Below are positions 1-7,119 of a stretch of DNA of 7,828 bases, in pieces. A program made the translations under genes and the position numbers. How positions within the stretch are numbered: position 1 is the stretch's first letter; each line of letters begins with the position of its first letter. The notes under the pieces are model-generated. The model did not search any database and was not told the origin of the DNA. It saw only the letters and a program-made list of their open reading frames with translations. This stretch comes from UBA5109 sp038148435 (GTDB lineage Bacteria > Pseudomonadota > Gammaproteobacteria > Pseudomonadales > Pseudohongiellaceae), in the NCBI GenBank assembly GCA_038148435.1, contig JAYQVM010000080.1, positions 1 through 7,828 of the forward strand, in the 5' to 3' direction.

Positions 1-1
1 G

Positions 2-1858
2 CCAACCCCCGAGCGGATAGAGCTGCCTGCTGAACTCGTCGACTTTGGCTACGAGAATGAAATTTTCTTGCTGACCCAACTAAGTATTCCAGCCAGTTTT
101 TCTGCAAGCACACTGGAAATCACGGCGGATGCCCAGTGGCTGGAGTGTGAAGAAATCTGCATACCGGGTGGCGCAACGGTTTCTCTCAATCTGCCCGTGT
201 TACCGCCGGATCAAGTCGCTGTAAATGAAGCCTGGCGCTCAGGCTTTGCCCAGACCCGCGCTGCCCTGCCCACATTGGCTGTCAATTTTGACGCCACTTT
301 CTCCATTGCTGATTCAAGGCTGAATATTCTGGTACAGGCTACCGAAGCGGTATTTGAAAATGCCGAAAGCATTCGTTTCATTCCTGGCGAACACCGGGTT
401 TTTGATTACATTTCCGAGCAGCAAATCACTCATCAGCTCTCCAGCCTGCAGCTATCCCAGGGACACCATCCCCGTCTGAGTACCGCCCCTGAAGAAATCA
501 CCGGCTTGATCGTAGTCACGGATGAATCCGGCACGCAGATCGCCTACGAAATCAGTGCACAACCCGATGGACTAAGTGCTGCTGACCTGAATCTGCTGTC
601 GAACAGCACTAGCGTGGCTAATTCCCGTGCTGATATGAATCTCCTGCTGGTATTTGGCTTTGCCATGCTGGGTGGCTTGATCCTTAACCTGATGCCCTGT
701 GTTTTTCCTGTGCTCTCACTGAAAATTCTGAGCCTGTCTTCCAACAGCAAGGCCTCACAGCAGGAAAAACGATTGCATGGCCTGGCCTACACTGCCGGCG
801 TGGTACTGGCCTTTTTGCTGCTGGCCTCGGTATTGCTGAGCTTACAGGCCGGCGGTGCGCTGATTGGCTGGGGCTTTCATCTGCAGTCTACATGGTTTGT
901 CAGCTTGCTGGTTTTCCTGTTTTTTGTGATGGGACTTTCCATGTCGGGCATCGTCGAGTTTGGCACAGCCATTATGGGGGTCGGCAGCGAATTACAGGAT
1001 AAGGAAGGTTACAAGGGCTCATTCTTTACCGGTTTACTGGCCAGTGTAGTCGCCAGTCCCTGCACAGCACCTTTCATGGGGGCGGCTCTGGGCTTTGCGT
1101 TCACTCAGCCGCCTTTAACGGCCTTATCCGTTTTTATGGCACTGGGACTGGGCATGGCTCTGCCCTTCCTGCTGATATCCTTTAACCCGGCCCTGTCCAG
1201 TCTTTTGCCACATCCAGGGAAGTGGATGCTCAGATTCAAGCAGGTAGTTGCCTTCCCGCTATTCGCAACTGCTGTCTGGTTATTATGGGTTCTGGGTAAT
1301 CAGGCAGGCACCAGTGCCATGGCACTGGTAACAGGCTGCTGCCTCCTGCTGTCCTTTGCAGCCTGGCTTCATACCCAACGCAGGGAGATTCACTCGGCTT
1401 TCTGGCGCTATGCCAATGCCCTGCTGATAATTATCTGTCTGGCAGTCACGCTGGGTGTCCTGCGCTCTCCCCTGCTCAGAAGCAATCTTGCCAACACAGT
1501 GGTCAGTGAGGATGCCAACTTCGAGGCTTACAGCGCAGCACGTCTGGCCGAACTGCGTAACGGTGGTCAGGCTGTCTTCGTCAACATGACGGCGAGCTGG
1601 TGCATTACCTGCCTGGTTAATGAACGGGTGGCCTTGAGTTCTGAGGAATTCACAGCAGGCCTTCAGCAACATAACGTTGCCTATCTCAAGGGAGACTGGA
1701 CCAATAATGATCCTGAAATCACTCGAGTGCTGCAACAATATGAAACCAGCGGCGTTCCCCTGTATCTGCTGTTCCCGGCAGACCCCAATGCCCCTGCTGA
1801 AGTCCTGCCGCAGATTCTGACAAGTGGTCTGGTCCTGGACGCTTTCGCGAGAATTTAA
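2..1858 (+). CDS. DsbD/ScsB-family membrane thiol:disulfide reductase (5' end missing)
   Basis: This inner-membrane protein should pass electrons from cytoplasmic thioredoxin across the membrane to periplasmic thiol proteins. The frame is open from base 2 and reads homologous sequence (a GYENEIFLLTQLSIPA stretch) upstream of the first possible start, TTG at 68, so the true start lies outside the window. Of 618 visible residues, about 1-150 resemble the DsbD N-terminal periplasmic domain, with Cys49 and Cys53 in CEEICIPGG. About eight hydrophobic segments follow from residue 213 (roughly 213-240, 260-281, 297-315, 340-362, then four more). They contain the two core cysteines, Cys233 in LMPCVFP and Cys354 in ASPCTAP. 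The C-terminus is thioredoxin-like with W-Cys534-I-T-Cys537, followed by a DWTNNDPEITR and SGVPLYLLFP segment. The C-x3-C N-terminal pair and this C-terminal segment look more like ScsB-type proteins than E. coli DsbD. The exact partner (cytochrome c maturation, disulfide isomerase or copper tolerance) cannot be read from the sequence. Confidence 0.93.
   Translation, partial: PTPERIELPAELVDFGYENEIFLLTQLSIPASFSASTLEITADAQWLECEEICIPGGATVSLNLPVLPPDQVAVNEAWRSGFAQTRAALPTLAVNFDATFSIADSRLNILVQATEAVFENAESIRFIPGEHRVFDYISEQQITHQLSSLQLSQGHHPRLSTAPEEITGLIVVTDESGTQIAYEISAQPDGLSAADLNLLSNSTSVANSRADMNLLLVFGFAMLGGLILNLMPCVFPVLSLKILSLSSNSKASQQEKRLHGLAYTAGVVLAFLLLASVLLSLQAGGALIGWGFHLQSTWFVSLLVFLFFVMGLSMSGIVEFGTAIMGVGSELQDKEGYKGSFFTGLLASVVASPCTAPFMGAALGFAFTQPPLTALSVFMALGLGMALPFLLISFNPALSSLLPHPGKWMLRFKQVVAFPLFATAVWLLWVLGNQAGTSAMALVTGCCLLLSFAAWLHTQRREIHSAFWRYANALLIIICLAVTLGVLRSPLLRSNLANTVVSEDANFEAYSAARLAELRNGGQAVFVNMTASWCITCLVNERVALSSEEFTAGLQQHNVAYLKGDWTNNDPEITRVLQQYETSGVPLYLLFPADPNAPAEVLPQILTSGLVLDAFARI
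1310..1329. repeat. Perfect 20-bp palindrome inside the thiol reductase gene
   Basis: The sequence ACCAGTGCCATGGCACTGGT is identical to its reverse complement, with no spacer. The flanking bases (C at 1309, A at 1330) break the symmetry. It encodes about residues 437-443 (a TSAMALV stretch) at the hydrophilic turn between two membrane segments. It could be a protein binding site, could form a hairpin in the mRNA, or could be chance. No function is assigned. Confidence 0.9.
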
Positions 1859-3714
1859 TCCCTTTCGGCGCGGATATGCGCCAGAATTTCGTCGGCCCGC
1901 TGCAAAATATCATCGTGCGCAGGACTTAATACTTCCCTGGCAATGATCAGTGCCTCACTGTCTCTTTCCGAACCGTACTTGAACTTGTGATCATGTCCGA
2001 TGGAAACCGTTTTGGCATGACGCCCACCTTTAGGGTTGATGGCATCTATCGGTCGGCCATGGGAACCCTTTATATGATTATAGCCATCAGGATCACTGTA
2101 GTACTCGAGATCACGGTTATGAGTGGAAATCATCACACGCAGTTTATGCTGGCTGCATTTTTCCAGGAAGGCCCAGACCAGCGCTAGCTGATAATCAGCA
2201 CTGGTTCCATTAAACAGTTCATCAAACAGCCCCAGCGAATGAATACTTGCCATATCCAGAAAGTCCTTGATATTTTCCAGCTGGGCCTTGAAGGTACTGC
2301 GTTGGTGAGTCAGATCATCTTCAACATTGAAATTATGGAATACCTGGTCGGGGATCGTTAACTCAGCGCTTTCAGCAGCAACCGTTCTACCCATCAGCGC
2401 GCCCTGCAGGATCAGACCAAGCGCCTTGAGGGAAGTCGATTTTCCCGCCATGTTGGGTGATGGCAGAACCACCACTGTGACTGCCTCACCACTATCCGGA
2501 TCAATTTCGCCCAGGGAAAAATCACCGAAATTTTCACTGACACTGCCCAGAAAATGTTGAATCAATTTAACCCTCAGCGGACTGTCCTGCGCTTTCGTTT
2601 CTTTGAAATCATCAAGGGCAGCTTCTAGTTGCTGCCGGGTTTTTGATTCAGCCCAGCGCAGTTTATTGGACCTGCCGCGACGGAAGTCATTCTCCCGAAT
2701 AACATTCTCCGTCACCAGTTCATTTTCCTGCAGATGTTTCATCAGGGACTCGCTGCCGCCGAGCTCCTTGTACATCGCTGCTGAAATATCAATACCCGGG
2801 TTACCACCCTGCCCCTCCCTCAAAAGATAGGCATGATGGAAATTATGAAATGAAAAGCGCAAGCCTCCCTCATCCTGCGGCAGGACTTTCGGAAAAGCCC
2901 CATAGTAAGGAGCATCAATATTTCTGACAGATTCGGCATATTCGATGAGTTGGGCCACCATCATGGCTTCCTGTGCATAGGTCTGTAATCCGCAAACCTG
3001 AACAAATTCAGCGGCCGCATTGCCAGGCAGATGACAATGGGATTTTATCTGTGTTGTCGTCATGCCGGTTTCTTTAGCCACCTCTGGATCCAGCTCTACC
3101 GTTAAGCCAAGATCATCCAATGTCAGTCCAGATGTCTTGATGGTATCTGTTCCATCGGGCTCCATATCCAGGTTCTGTATAATCAGGTCCAACATTCGAA
3201 TATTCTCTGCAACCTTCTCAACGTCCCTGAAGCCCTGCCAGAGTTTTAACTGTGCTTCGTTTTTATCAATAAAAGTTCCGACTGCCTTTAACATTTTTAG
3301 GAAGTAGGCATATTTGTCGTGAGCAATTCGTATATTATCGGCAGCTTTCTCACTATCACTGGGTTTTGAGAATGCAAAGTGATCGCCGCGGGATGTATAA
3401 CGAAATTCGATGTCCTTGATATCAGCAGCAACAAGCGCCTGAATCATAGTTATCAGTTCCGCATCCTGAAAAGGCCGATACTCGACGCCCTTAGTGAAAA
3501 TTTTTCCGGTTTCTCCTTTAAAAATATTTTGCAGCACATTATCCGCGTTGCTGCTGCCGCTTAAGCGGTTTCCCTCATGATTGTAGATATCAAAAAAGGC
3601 CGGGATAGTGGAAAGCTCATCAACAGTTATTCCAACCAACGAACAGTATCTTCCCAAGATACCATCCGGCTGATCTTTCAGGCGCGCACTGATTTCCGTT
3701 TCAGCAAATTTCAT
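1855..3714 (-). CDS. MutS-like ATPase lacking the mismatch-recognition domain
   Basis: This 619-residue protein ends in a MutS-type ATPase domain, at about residues 400-600. Visible motifs are Walker A SPNMAGKST at 419-427 (Lys425), the ST-F signature loop at 473-475, Walker B LGLFDELFNGTS with Asp498-Glu499, and the H-loop STHNRDLEYY with His532. The tail (SEALIIAREV, then ILQRADEIL) matches the helical end of MutS. The N-terminal 400 residues are mostly helical and look like a diverged MutS core. No mismatch-binding Phe-x-Glu domain, Smr nuclease or membrane segment is seen. At 619 residues it is much shorter than true MutS (about 850). The first Walker A Gly is Ser. The ATG at 3714 has no good Shine-Dalgarno sequence, but no better start is nearby. 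It lies 35 bases after the peroxidase gene on the same strand. It is a MutS paralogue; a role in mismatch repair should not be assumed. Confidence 0.88.
   Translation of the reverse strand: MKFAETEISARLKDQPDGILGRYCSLVGITVDELSTIPAFFDIYNHEGNRLSGSSNADNVLQNIFKGETGKIFTKGVEYRPFQDAELITMIQALVAADIKDIEFRYTSRGDHFAFSKPSDSEKAADNIRIAHDKYAYFLKMLKAVGTFIDKNEAQLKLWQGFRDVEKVAENIRMLDLIIQNLDMEPDGTDTIKTSGLTLDDLGLTVELDPEVAKETGMTTTQIKSHCHLPGNAAAEFVQVCGLQTYAQEAMMVAQLIEYAESVRNIDAPYYGAFPKVLPQDEGGLRFSFHNFHHAYLLREGQGGNPGIDISAAMYKELGGSESLMKHLQENELVTENVIRENDFRRGRSNKLRWAESKTRQQLEAALDDFKETKAQDSPLRVKLIQHFLGSVSENFGDFSLGEIDPDSGEAVTVVVLPSPNMAGKSTSLKALGLILQGALMGRTVAAESAELTIPDQVFHNFNVEDDLTHQRSTFKAQLENIKDFLDMASIHSLGLFDELFNGTSADYQLALVWAFLEKCSQHKLRVMISTHNRDLEYYSDPDGYNHIKGSHGRPIDAINPKGGRHAKTVSIGHDHKFKYGSERDSEALIIAREVLSPAHDDILQRADEILAHIRAERD
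1867..1882 (+). terminator. Weak hairpin just after the thiol reductase stop (possible terminator)
   Basis: GGCGC, GGATAT, GCGCC forms a 5-bp stem (6 with a G-T pair) starting 8 bases after the + strand stop, inside the 3' end of the MutS-like gene. Only a short AATTT follows, so intrinsic termination would be weak. It is the only candidate 3' structure seen for the + strand gene. Confidence 0.2.
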
Positions 3715-3749
3715 AAATAAGTTTTTGCCCGTATGATTTATTTGTAGGT

Positions 3750-4901
3750 TTAGAGGAGGGCTTCGTAACGTCTATCTGTTAATAATTTCAGAAATGCAAC
3801 CAGTGCACTAACTCTTCTTTCATCCAGAAATGAACCTGATTCCAATTCCGTAATTGAAATATTAGCAGAAAGCTCTGATTCTCCCCAGCGCTCATTTGTT
3901 TCCGGATTTATTTGGGCTACTTCGCTTCTGCTATTGTATTTATTATAAAACTGGATGACCGTCTCCAGTTCTTGGAACACACCATTATGCATATATGGCG
4001 CAGTGATGGCGACATTGCGTAGGGTTGGCACTTTGAATTTACCGGCTTGGGAGAGGTCATCAACCTGTGGATTGGCCAGCAGACCCTGATCAGTGTGGTC
4101 CCCCTCTAAACCATTAGCTGCTCGTAATTGCTGGTTACGCGGGACGCCGATATTGTGATAGCGGTAATTGGAAAATGTCTCACGTTCCGAGCCCGGTAAT
4201 GTATTTAACTGGTGACACTGGTTACAGTTGGTAAACTGTTCAGAAAAAAACAGGGTCATGCCCAGCTCTTCTTCACGACTCAGTTCATACTCACCACGTA
4301 AAAAGCGATCATATTTGGAGTCAAAGGGTGAGAAGAACTCTTGTTGTTCGAAGACGGCAATGCTCTGGGTCATTGCCTCATAAGTGGCATCTACATCAGA
4401 AAAAATAGCTTCACCAAAAAGTTCTTTGAAAGCAACCTGATACATTTCACTCTCTTGAAGGCGGTCTACAACAGCTGATTTATCCGCTTGTGCCATTTCA
4501 AGCGGATTGAGGGGCGGCTCCCCGGCCTGTGCAGCCAGGTCAGCTGCTCTTCCATCCAGAAACAAGCCGCCGACATAATCGCCCTCACTGTTACGATGAA
4601 AGGACGGGATCAACGAAGCATAGGATAGTGTCGGAGCATTACGATCTCCCAAAGAGACCATATCGCCACCGAGCGAAGCTGCCGCGGACACACCATTCCC
4701 CCGCCAGTCAGCAAATGCTCTAGCCGGATCATGACAGGTAGCACAGCTTTGAGTACGATCGCGGGAAAGGTTAACGTCAAAAAACAGAACTGCTCCCAGA
4801 TCTGTCATCCGGGTTTGCCTCAGACTCTCATCATTACTGGCAGCAAAAACTAGCGCCGTAGCCAGCAGGCTGACTAAATAAAAAGCAATTATTCTAAGCA
4901 T
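3750..4901 (-). CDS. Di-heme cytochrome c peroxidase / MauG-family protein
   Basis: This is a periplasmic di-heme enzyme of the bacterial cytochrome c peroxidase/MauG superfamily, which reduces peroxide or uses it to oxidise a protein or metal partner. The 383-residue product has a hydrophobic signal peptide (residues 1-20, likely cut VFA|AS). Two c-type haem sites are present, C53-ATC-H57 in a SCATCHDPARAFAD context and C226-NQC-H230. Family blocks include LGAVLFFDVNLSRD near the N-terminus, KVPTLRN, and PYMHNGVF around Met304. ATG at 4901 is chosen over the adjoining TTG at 4904 because GGTGAG sits 6 bases before it. The A of this ATG is also the last base of the upstream TGA stop, so translation is coupled. 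At the position where classical peroxidases carry the Met haem ligand this protein appears to have Tyr319 (QFYNKY), as in MauG-type enzymes. Family membership is certain; the substrate is unknown. Confidence 0.93.
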   Translation of the reverse strand: MLRIIAFYLVSLLATALVFAASNDESLRQTRMTDLGAVLFFDVNLSRDRTQSCATCHDPARAFADWRGNGVSAAASLGGDMVSLGDRNAPTLSYASLIPSFHRNSEGDYVGGLFLDGRAADLAAQAGEPPLNPLEMAQADKSAVVDRLQESEMYQVAFKELFGEAIFSDVDATYEAMTQSIAVFEQQEFFSPFDSKYDRFLRGEYELSREEELGMTLFFSEQFTNCNQCHQLNTLPGSERETFSNYRYHNIGVPRNQQLRAANGLEGDHTDQGLLANPQVDDLSQAGKFKVPTLRNVAITAPYMHNGVFQELETVIQFYNKYNSRSEVAQINPETNERWGESELSANISITELESGSFLDERRVSALVAFLKLLTDRRYEALL

Positions 4902-6043
4902 CAAATACTCACCGTTAGATGATTATCCCAGAATAGCCCCCTTAGTTGCTGTTCGTTCGCGATGTTTTCCAGGCTATTTTGCTCAATATCAAAATAGGCT
5001 AGCCGTCCTGTTCCTGTACTGAACACGAAACCCTTGCCATAGGCACAGACGCCACAGACATCCCGCGCCCTGAGTTGAGAGAGGAATTCACCATTTTTAG
5101 CATCCCAAAAGGTCAGCATATTGGCCCTGGGACAAGAAGCAACGAAATAACGCCCACTGTTATCAAAACAGATGGAGCCGACATATTGCTGCAGTTGTGA
5201 TTGCACTTGCTCTGGAGCCATTAAGGGTCGAATAGCCTCCCCCCGTCGATGAGTTGCTATCAATGGCACTCTTAAAAAAGGGTCACCTTCAAATTGAACA
5301 GCAATTGCAAGCTGGGAAGAGGCATTCACATCAATATGTCGAATACTGGCCTGGTGGTATTCCGACAGCAGTGATTGCATCTCCAGCAATTTGCCGGTTC
5401 GCCGCTCAATGTAGACAAGATTGGGCTGCATGATATCAATATTGAGCTTGTCACGTTCGGAGTCGGGGTGCGTACGAATTCCACCATTGGCAATCACCAA
5501 TGTCTCTTGGTCAGGCATCAACAGTAATTCATGCGGCCCGATTCCATAGCTGTAAAACTCATTGACCCGCTCTAAGGAGCAAGCTGTATGATTAAAGTGC
5601 CAGACTCCGATACGACCATGCTCGCCATGCGTGTCATCATAGGCATTTTCGCTCGTATAGAAATATTCACCGTCTGCCGAAAACACGCCATGCCCATAAA
5701 AGTGTCGTTGCGGAGCTGCATCCAGTTCCTGCAAGACCGCTCCACTTTGAACCTCACCCAGGAGCATAAACGTGCCTGGGCGCCTGGCAATTGTCACATA
5801 GTGCTGCTTCTCAGGGTGCAGTACAACGTCATGGGCACGCTCGGGAAGGCGATGGCTGTAAAGCTCTTCAAACTGATTGTCCCTGATGGTGAAGGCCTTC
5901 ACCCAGTGACTGCTATCACTGTCTGAAGCGGCACTTAAAAAAACCGCTCTTTCAGAACCCTGGGGGATAGCAAACGCAGGCCCTGCAGCACCCAGAAGGG
6001 TCAGTGTCAGAAAAGAACGTCGATGCATGTGCACAGCAGACAT
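4901..6043 (-). CDS. DUF1513 family protein with twin-arginine (Tat) signal
   Basis: This 380-residue exported protein belongs to the DUF1513 family, recognised by blocks such as RHFYGHGVFSADGE (113-126), GIGPHELLLMPD (167-178), ANGGIRTHPDS (185-195) and ASIRHIDV. These short, repeated beta-rich units suggest a beta-propeller-like fold, and several conserved His residues could bind metal. The N-terminus has a Tat-type signal: H7-R8-R9-S-F-L, a hydrophobic stretch, and a likely AFA|IP cut after residue 25. The protein may therefore fold, or take up a cofactor, before export. The ATG at 6043 is preceded by GGAGA 9 bases upstream, inside the end of the imelysin gene. ATG at 6028 is a weaker alternative that would still keep the RR motif. 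The family commonly sits beside imelysin and DUF1111 genes, which suggests a role in periplasmic iron or metal handling. Its biochemical activity is not established. Confidence 0.9.
   Translation of the reverse strand: MSAVHMHRRSFLTLTLLGAAGPAFAIPQGSERAVFLSAASDSDSSHWVKAFTIRDNQFEELYSHRLPERAHDVVLHPEKQHYVTIARRPGTFMLLGEVQSGAVLQELDAAPQRHFYGHGVFSADGEYFYTSENAYDDTHGEHGRIGVWHFNHTACSLERVNEFYSYGIGPHELLLMPDQETLVIANGGIRTHPDSERDKLNIDIMQPNLVYIERRTGKLLEMQSLLSEYHQASIRHIDVNASSQLAIAVQFEGDPFLRVPLIATHRRGEAIRPLMAPEQVQSQLQQYVGSICFDNSGRYFVASCPRANMLTFWDAKNGEFLSQLRARDVCGVCAYGKGFVFSTGTGRLAYFDIEQNSLENIANEQQLRGLFWDNHLTVSI
4908..4913 (-). promoter_or_regulatory. Ribosome binding site for the di-heme peroxidase gene
   Basis: GGTGAG on the - strand lies inside the last codons of DUF1513, 6 bases before ATG 4901. 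It favours this ATG over the TTG directly before it. Stop and start overlap as TGATG, a typical arrangement for coupled translation. Confidence 0.6.
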
Positions 6044-6048
6044 GAGCG

Positions 6049-7107
6049 CTAGTCTCCATCAAGACTGTTGAAGCCAAGGTAAAGATCTGTTTGTTTCAGG
6101 GCATTTTCAAAGGCCTCATGCAGTGTATCGATTTGAGCATGAACAGTTTGCAGACGCTCATAATTGACTTCACTGCCCTGAGCAGAGGTCATGTTATCGG
6201 GCGCCTCGGCAAGCGTCGTATTCAACGCTTCAAAGGCTATGATGATAGCCTCTACATCGTCCGTATAGAATGCTTCCATGTAGGCCATAAACAGGGCTTG
6301 CAGTGCCTTTATATTGGTTTTGATATTTGCCAAGGAATGCTGTGAGCGCCAGGACTCGGCATTGCGTGGACGTACTCGGGAATAATTCTCCCCGATAATG
6401 GGTAACAGTTTCTGATCACGAATTTTACTGAGGGATTCCTGCAAGGCCTTGAGAAACTCAATACTGAGATCCTCGGCATCTTCAAAGACGCCACCGGAAT
6501 CAGGCTGTATCACCACCTGCCGATATTCATCCAGCCAGCGCTCAAGTACTCCGCTGCTGATCTCATTAATATTTATCGCAATCATTTCAGTCAGTGGGCA
6601 CAGGTAATCGTTGTTCTGGTAATCGCTAAGAGCCATGTCGGCATAGAGCAAGCGCTCCAGCGCCTGCAGCCCCTGAATACCAACACTCTGACGGGAAAAA
6701 CTATCAGTATTGAGTATCCCAGGATTTGCAGCACTAATCACTGCATCCAGTTGTCGACCACTGGTACCACGCTCATCGGGCCAATACTGTATTCGAAAAT
6801 TCCAATTGAAATAGGTAATGGGGCCGAACTGAATGTGCTGGATGGACTGCCAAGTATCCATCATGCTGAGGTATGCAGCCTGCAGCTGCCTGAGTGAATC
6901 TGCTGCTGGCAATTTGCAAAAATTGACACTAGCCTCCTGCAAGTCTATCGATGCTGTCTGAAGGCTTTCATAAGCCGGAATGACCAGCTCATCAGTAACC
7001 TTTAGATTGATCTGAGTCCAGGCTTCGTCACTAGTAATCAGGTTCTGTGCCTGCACCGTCTGAGTGACAGTGAACCCTAAGTAAAGCCAGCTTCGCAGAA
7101 CCTTCAT
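6049..7107 (-). CDS. Imelysin-family periplasmic protein
   Basis: This 352-residue protein belongs to the imelysin (peptidase M75 / EfeO-like) family, linked to bacterial iron uptake. Residues 1-20 form a signal peptide likely cut at VQA|QN, so the product is periplasmic or membrane-associated. Family blocks are NFCKLPAADSLRQLQAAY, then HIQFGPITYFNW followed by YWPDERGT, then GIQGLQALERLLYADMAL. The usual GxHxxE motif reads G146-L-Q148-A-L-E151, so Gln replaces His. The two Cys of the mature protein (NFCK and YLCP) could form a disulfide. The same frame is open up to 7368, but that stretch overlaps clear DUF1111 coding. The start is therefore the MetMet at 7110/7107, and ATG 7107 is preferred because AAGGAGG ends 5 bases before it. 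The stop is 5 bases before the DUF1513 ATG. The likely role is metal capture alongside the neighbouring redox proteins; peptidase activity is doubtful. Confidence 0.92.
   Translation of the reverse strand: MKVLRSWLYLGFTVTQTVQAQNLITSDEAWTQINLKVTDELVIPAYESLQTASIDLQEASVNFCKLPAADSLRQLQAAYLSMMDTWQSIQHIQFGPITYFNWNFRIQYWPDERGTSGRQLDAVISAANPGILNTDSFSRQSVGIQGLQALERLLYADMALSDYQNNDYLCPLTEMIAININEISSGVLERWLDEYRQVVIQPDSGGVFEDAEDLSIEFLKALQESLSKIRDQKLLPIIGENYSRVRPRNAESWRSQHSLANIKTNIKALQALFMAYMEAFYTDDVEAIIIAFEALNTTLAEAPDNMTSAQGSEVNYERLQTVHAQIDTLHEAFENALKQTDLYLGFNSLDGD
6053..6057 (-). promoter_or_regulatory. Ribosome binding site for the DUF1513 gene
   Basis: GGAGA on the - strand lies within the last codons of the imelysin gene (GAT GGA GAC TAG), 9 bases before the ATG at 6043. 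Spacing is slightly long but acceptable. It supports the first Met (before SAVHMHRR) over the internal Met at 6028. Confidence 0.55.
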
Positions 7108-7112
7108 CATGG

Positions 7113-7119
7113 CCTCCTT
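7113..7119 (-). promoter_or_regulatory. Strong ribosome binding site for the imelysin gene
   Basis: The - strand reads TAAGGAGGCCATGATG. A near-ideal Shine-Dalgarno sequence, AAGGAGG, overlaps the DUF1111 stop codon. It lies 2 bases before the first ATG (7110) and 5 before the second (7107), so the second is the better start. The arrangement implies translational coupling and rules out the much longer open frame as the real imelysin start. Confidence 0.85.

Noticed and set aside
1283..1738. A 151-codon open frame antisense to the thiol reductase.
   Set aside because: No recognisable family or signal, and no clear ribosome site was noted. The + strand here encodes conserved membrane and thioredoxin segments.
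2187..2199. Short palindrome GCTGAT-A-ATCAGC inside the MutS-like gene.
   Set aside because: Six-base arms in coding sequence are expected by chance in a window of this size.
3715..3743. AAATAA/TTATTT inverted repeat between the peroxidase and MutS-like genes as a terminator.
   Set aside because: The stem is six A-T pairs with a 17-base loop, too weak for an intrinsic terminator.
5588..5926. A 112-codon open frame antisense to DUF1513.
   Set aside because: Protein-like features are absent and the opposite strand encodes highly conserved DUF1513 blocks.
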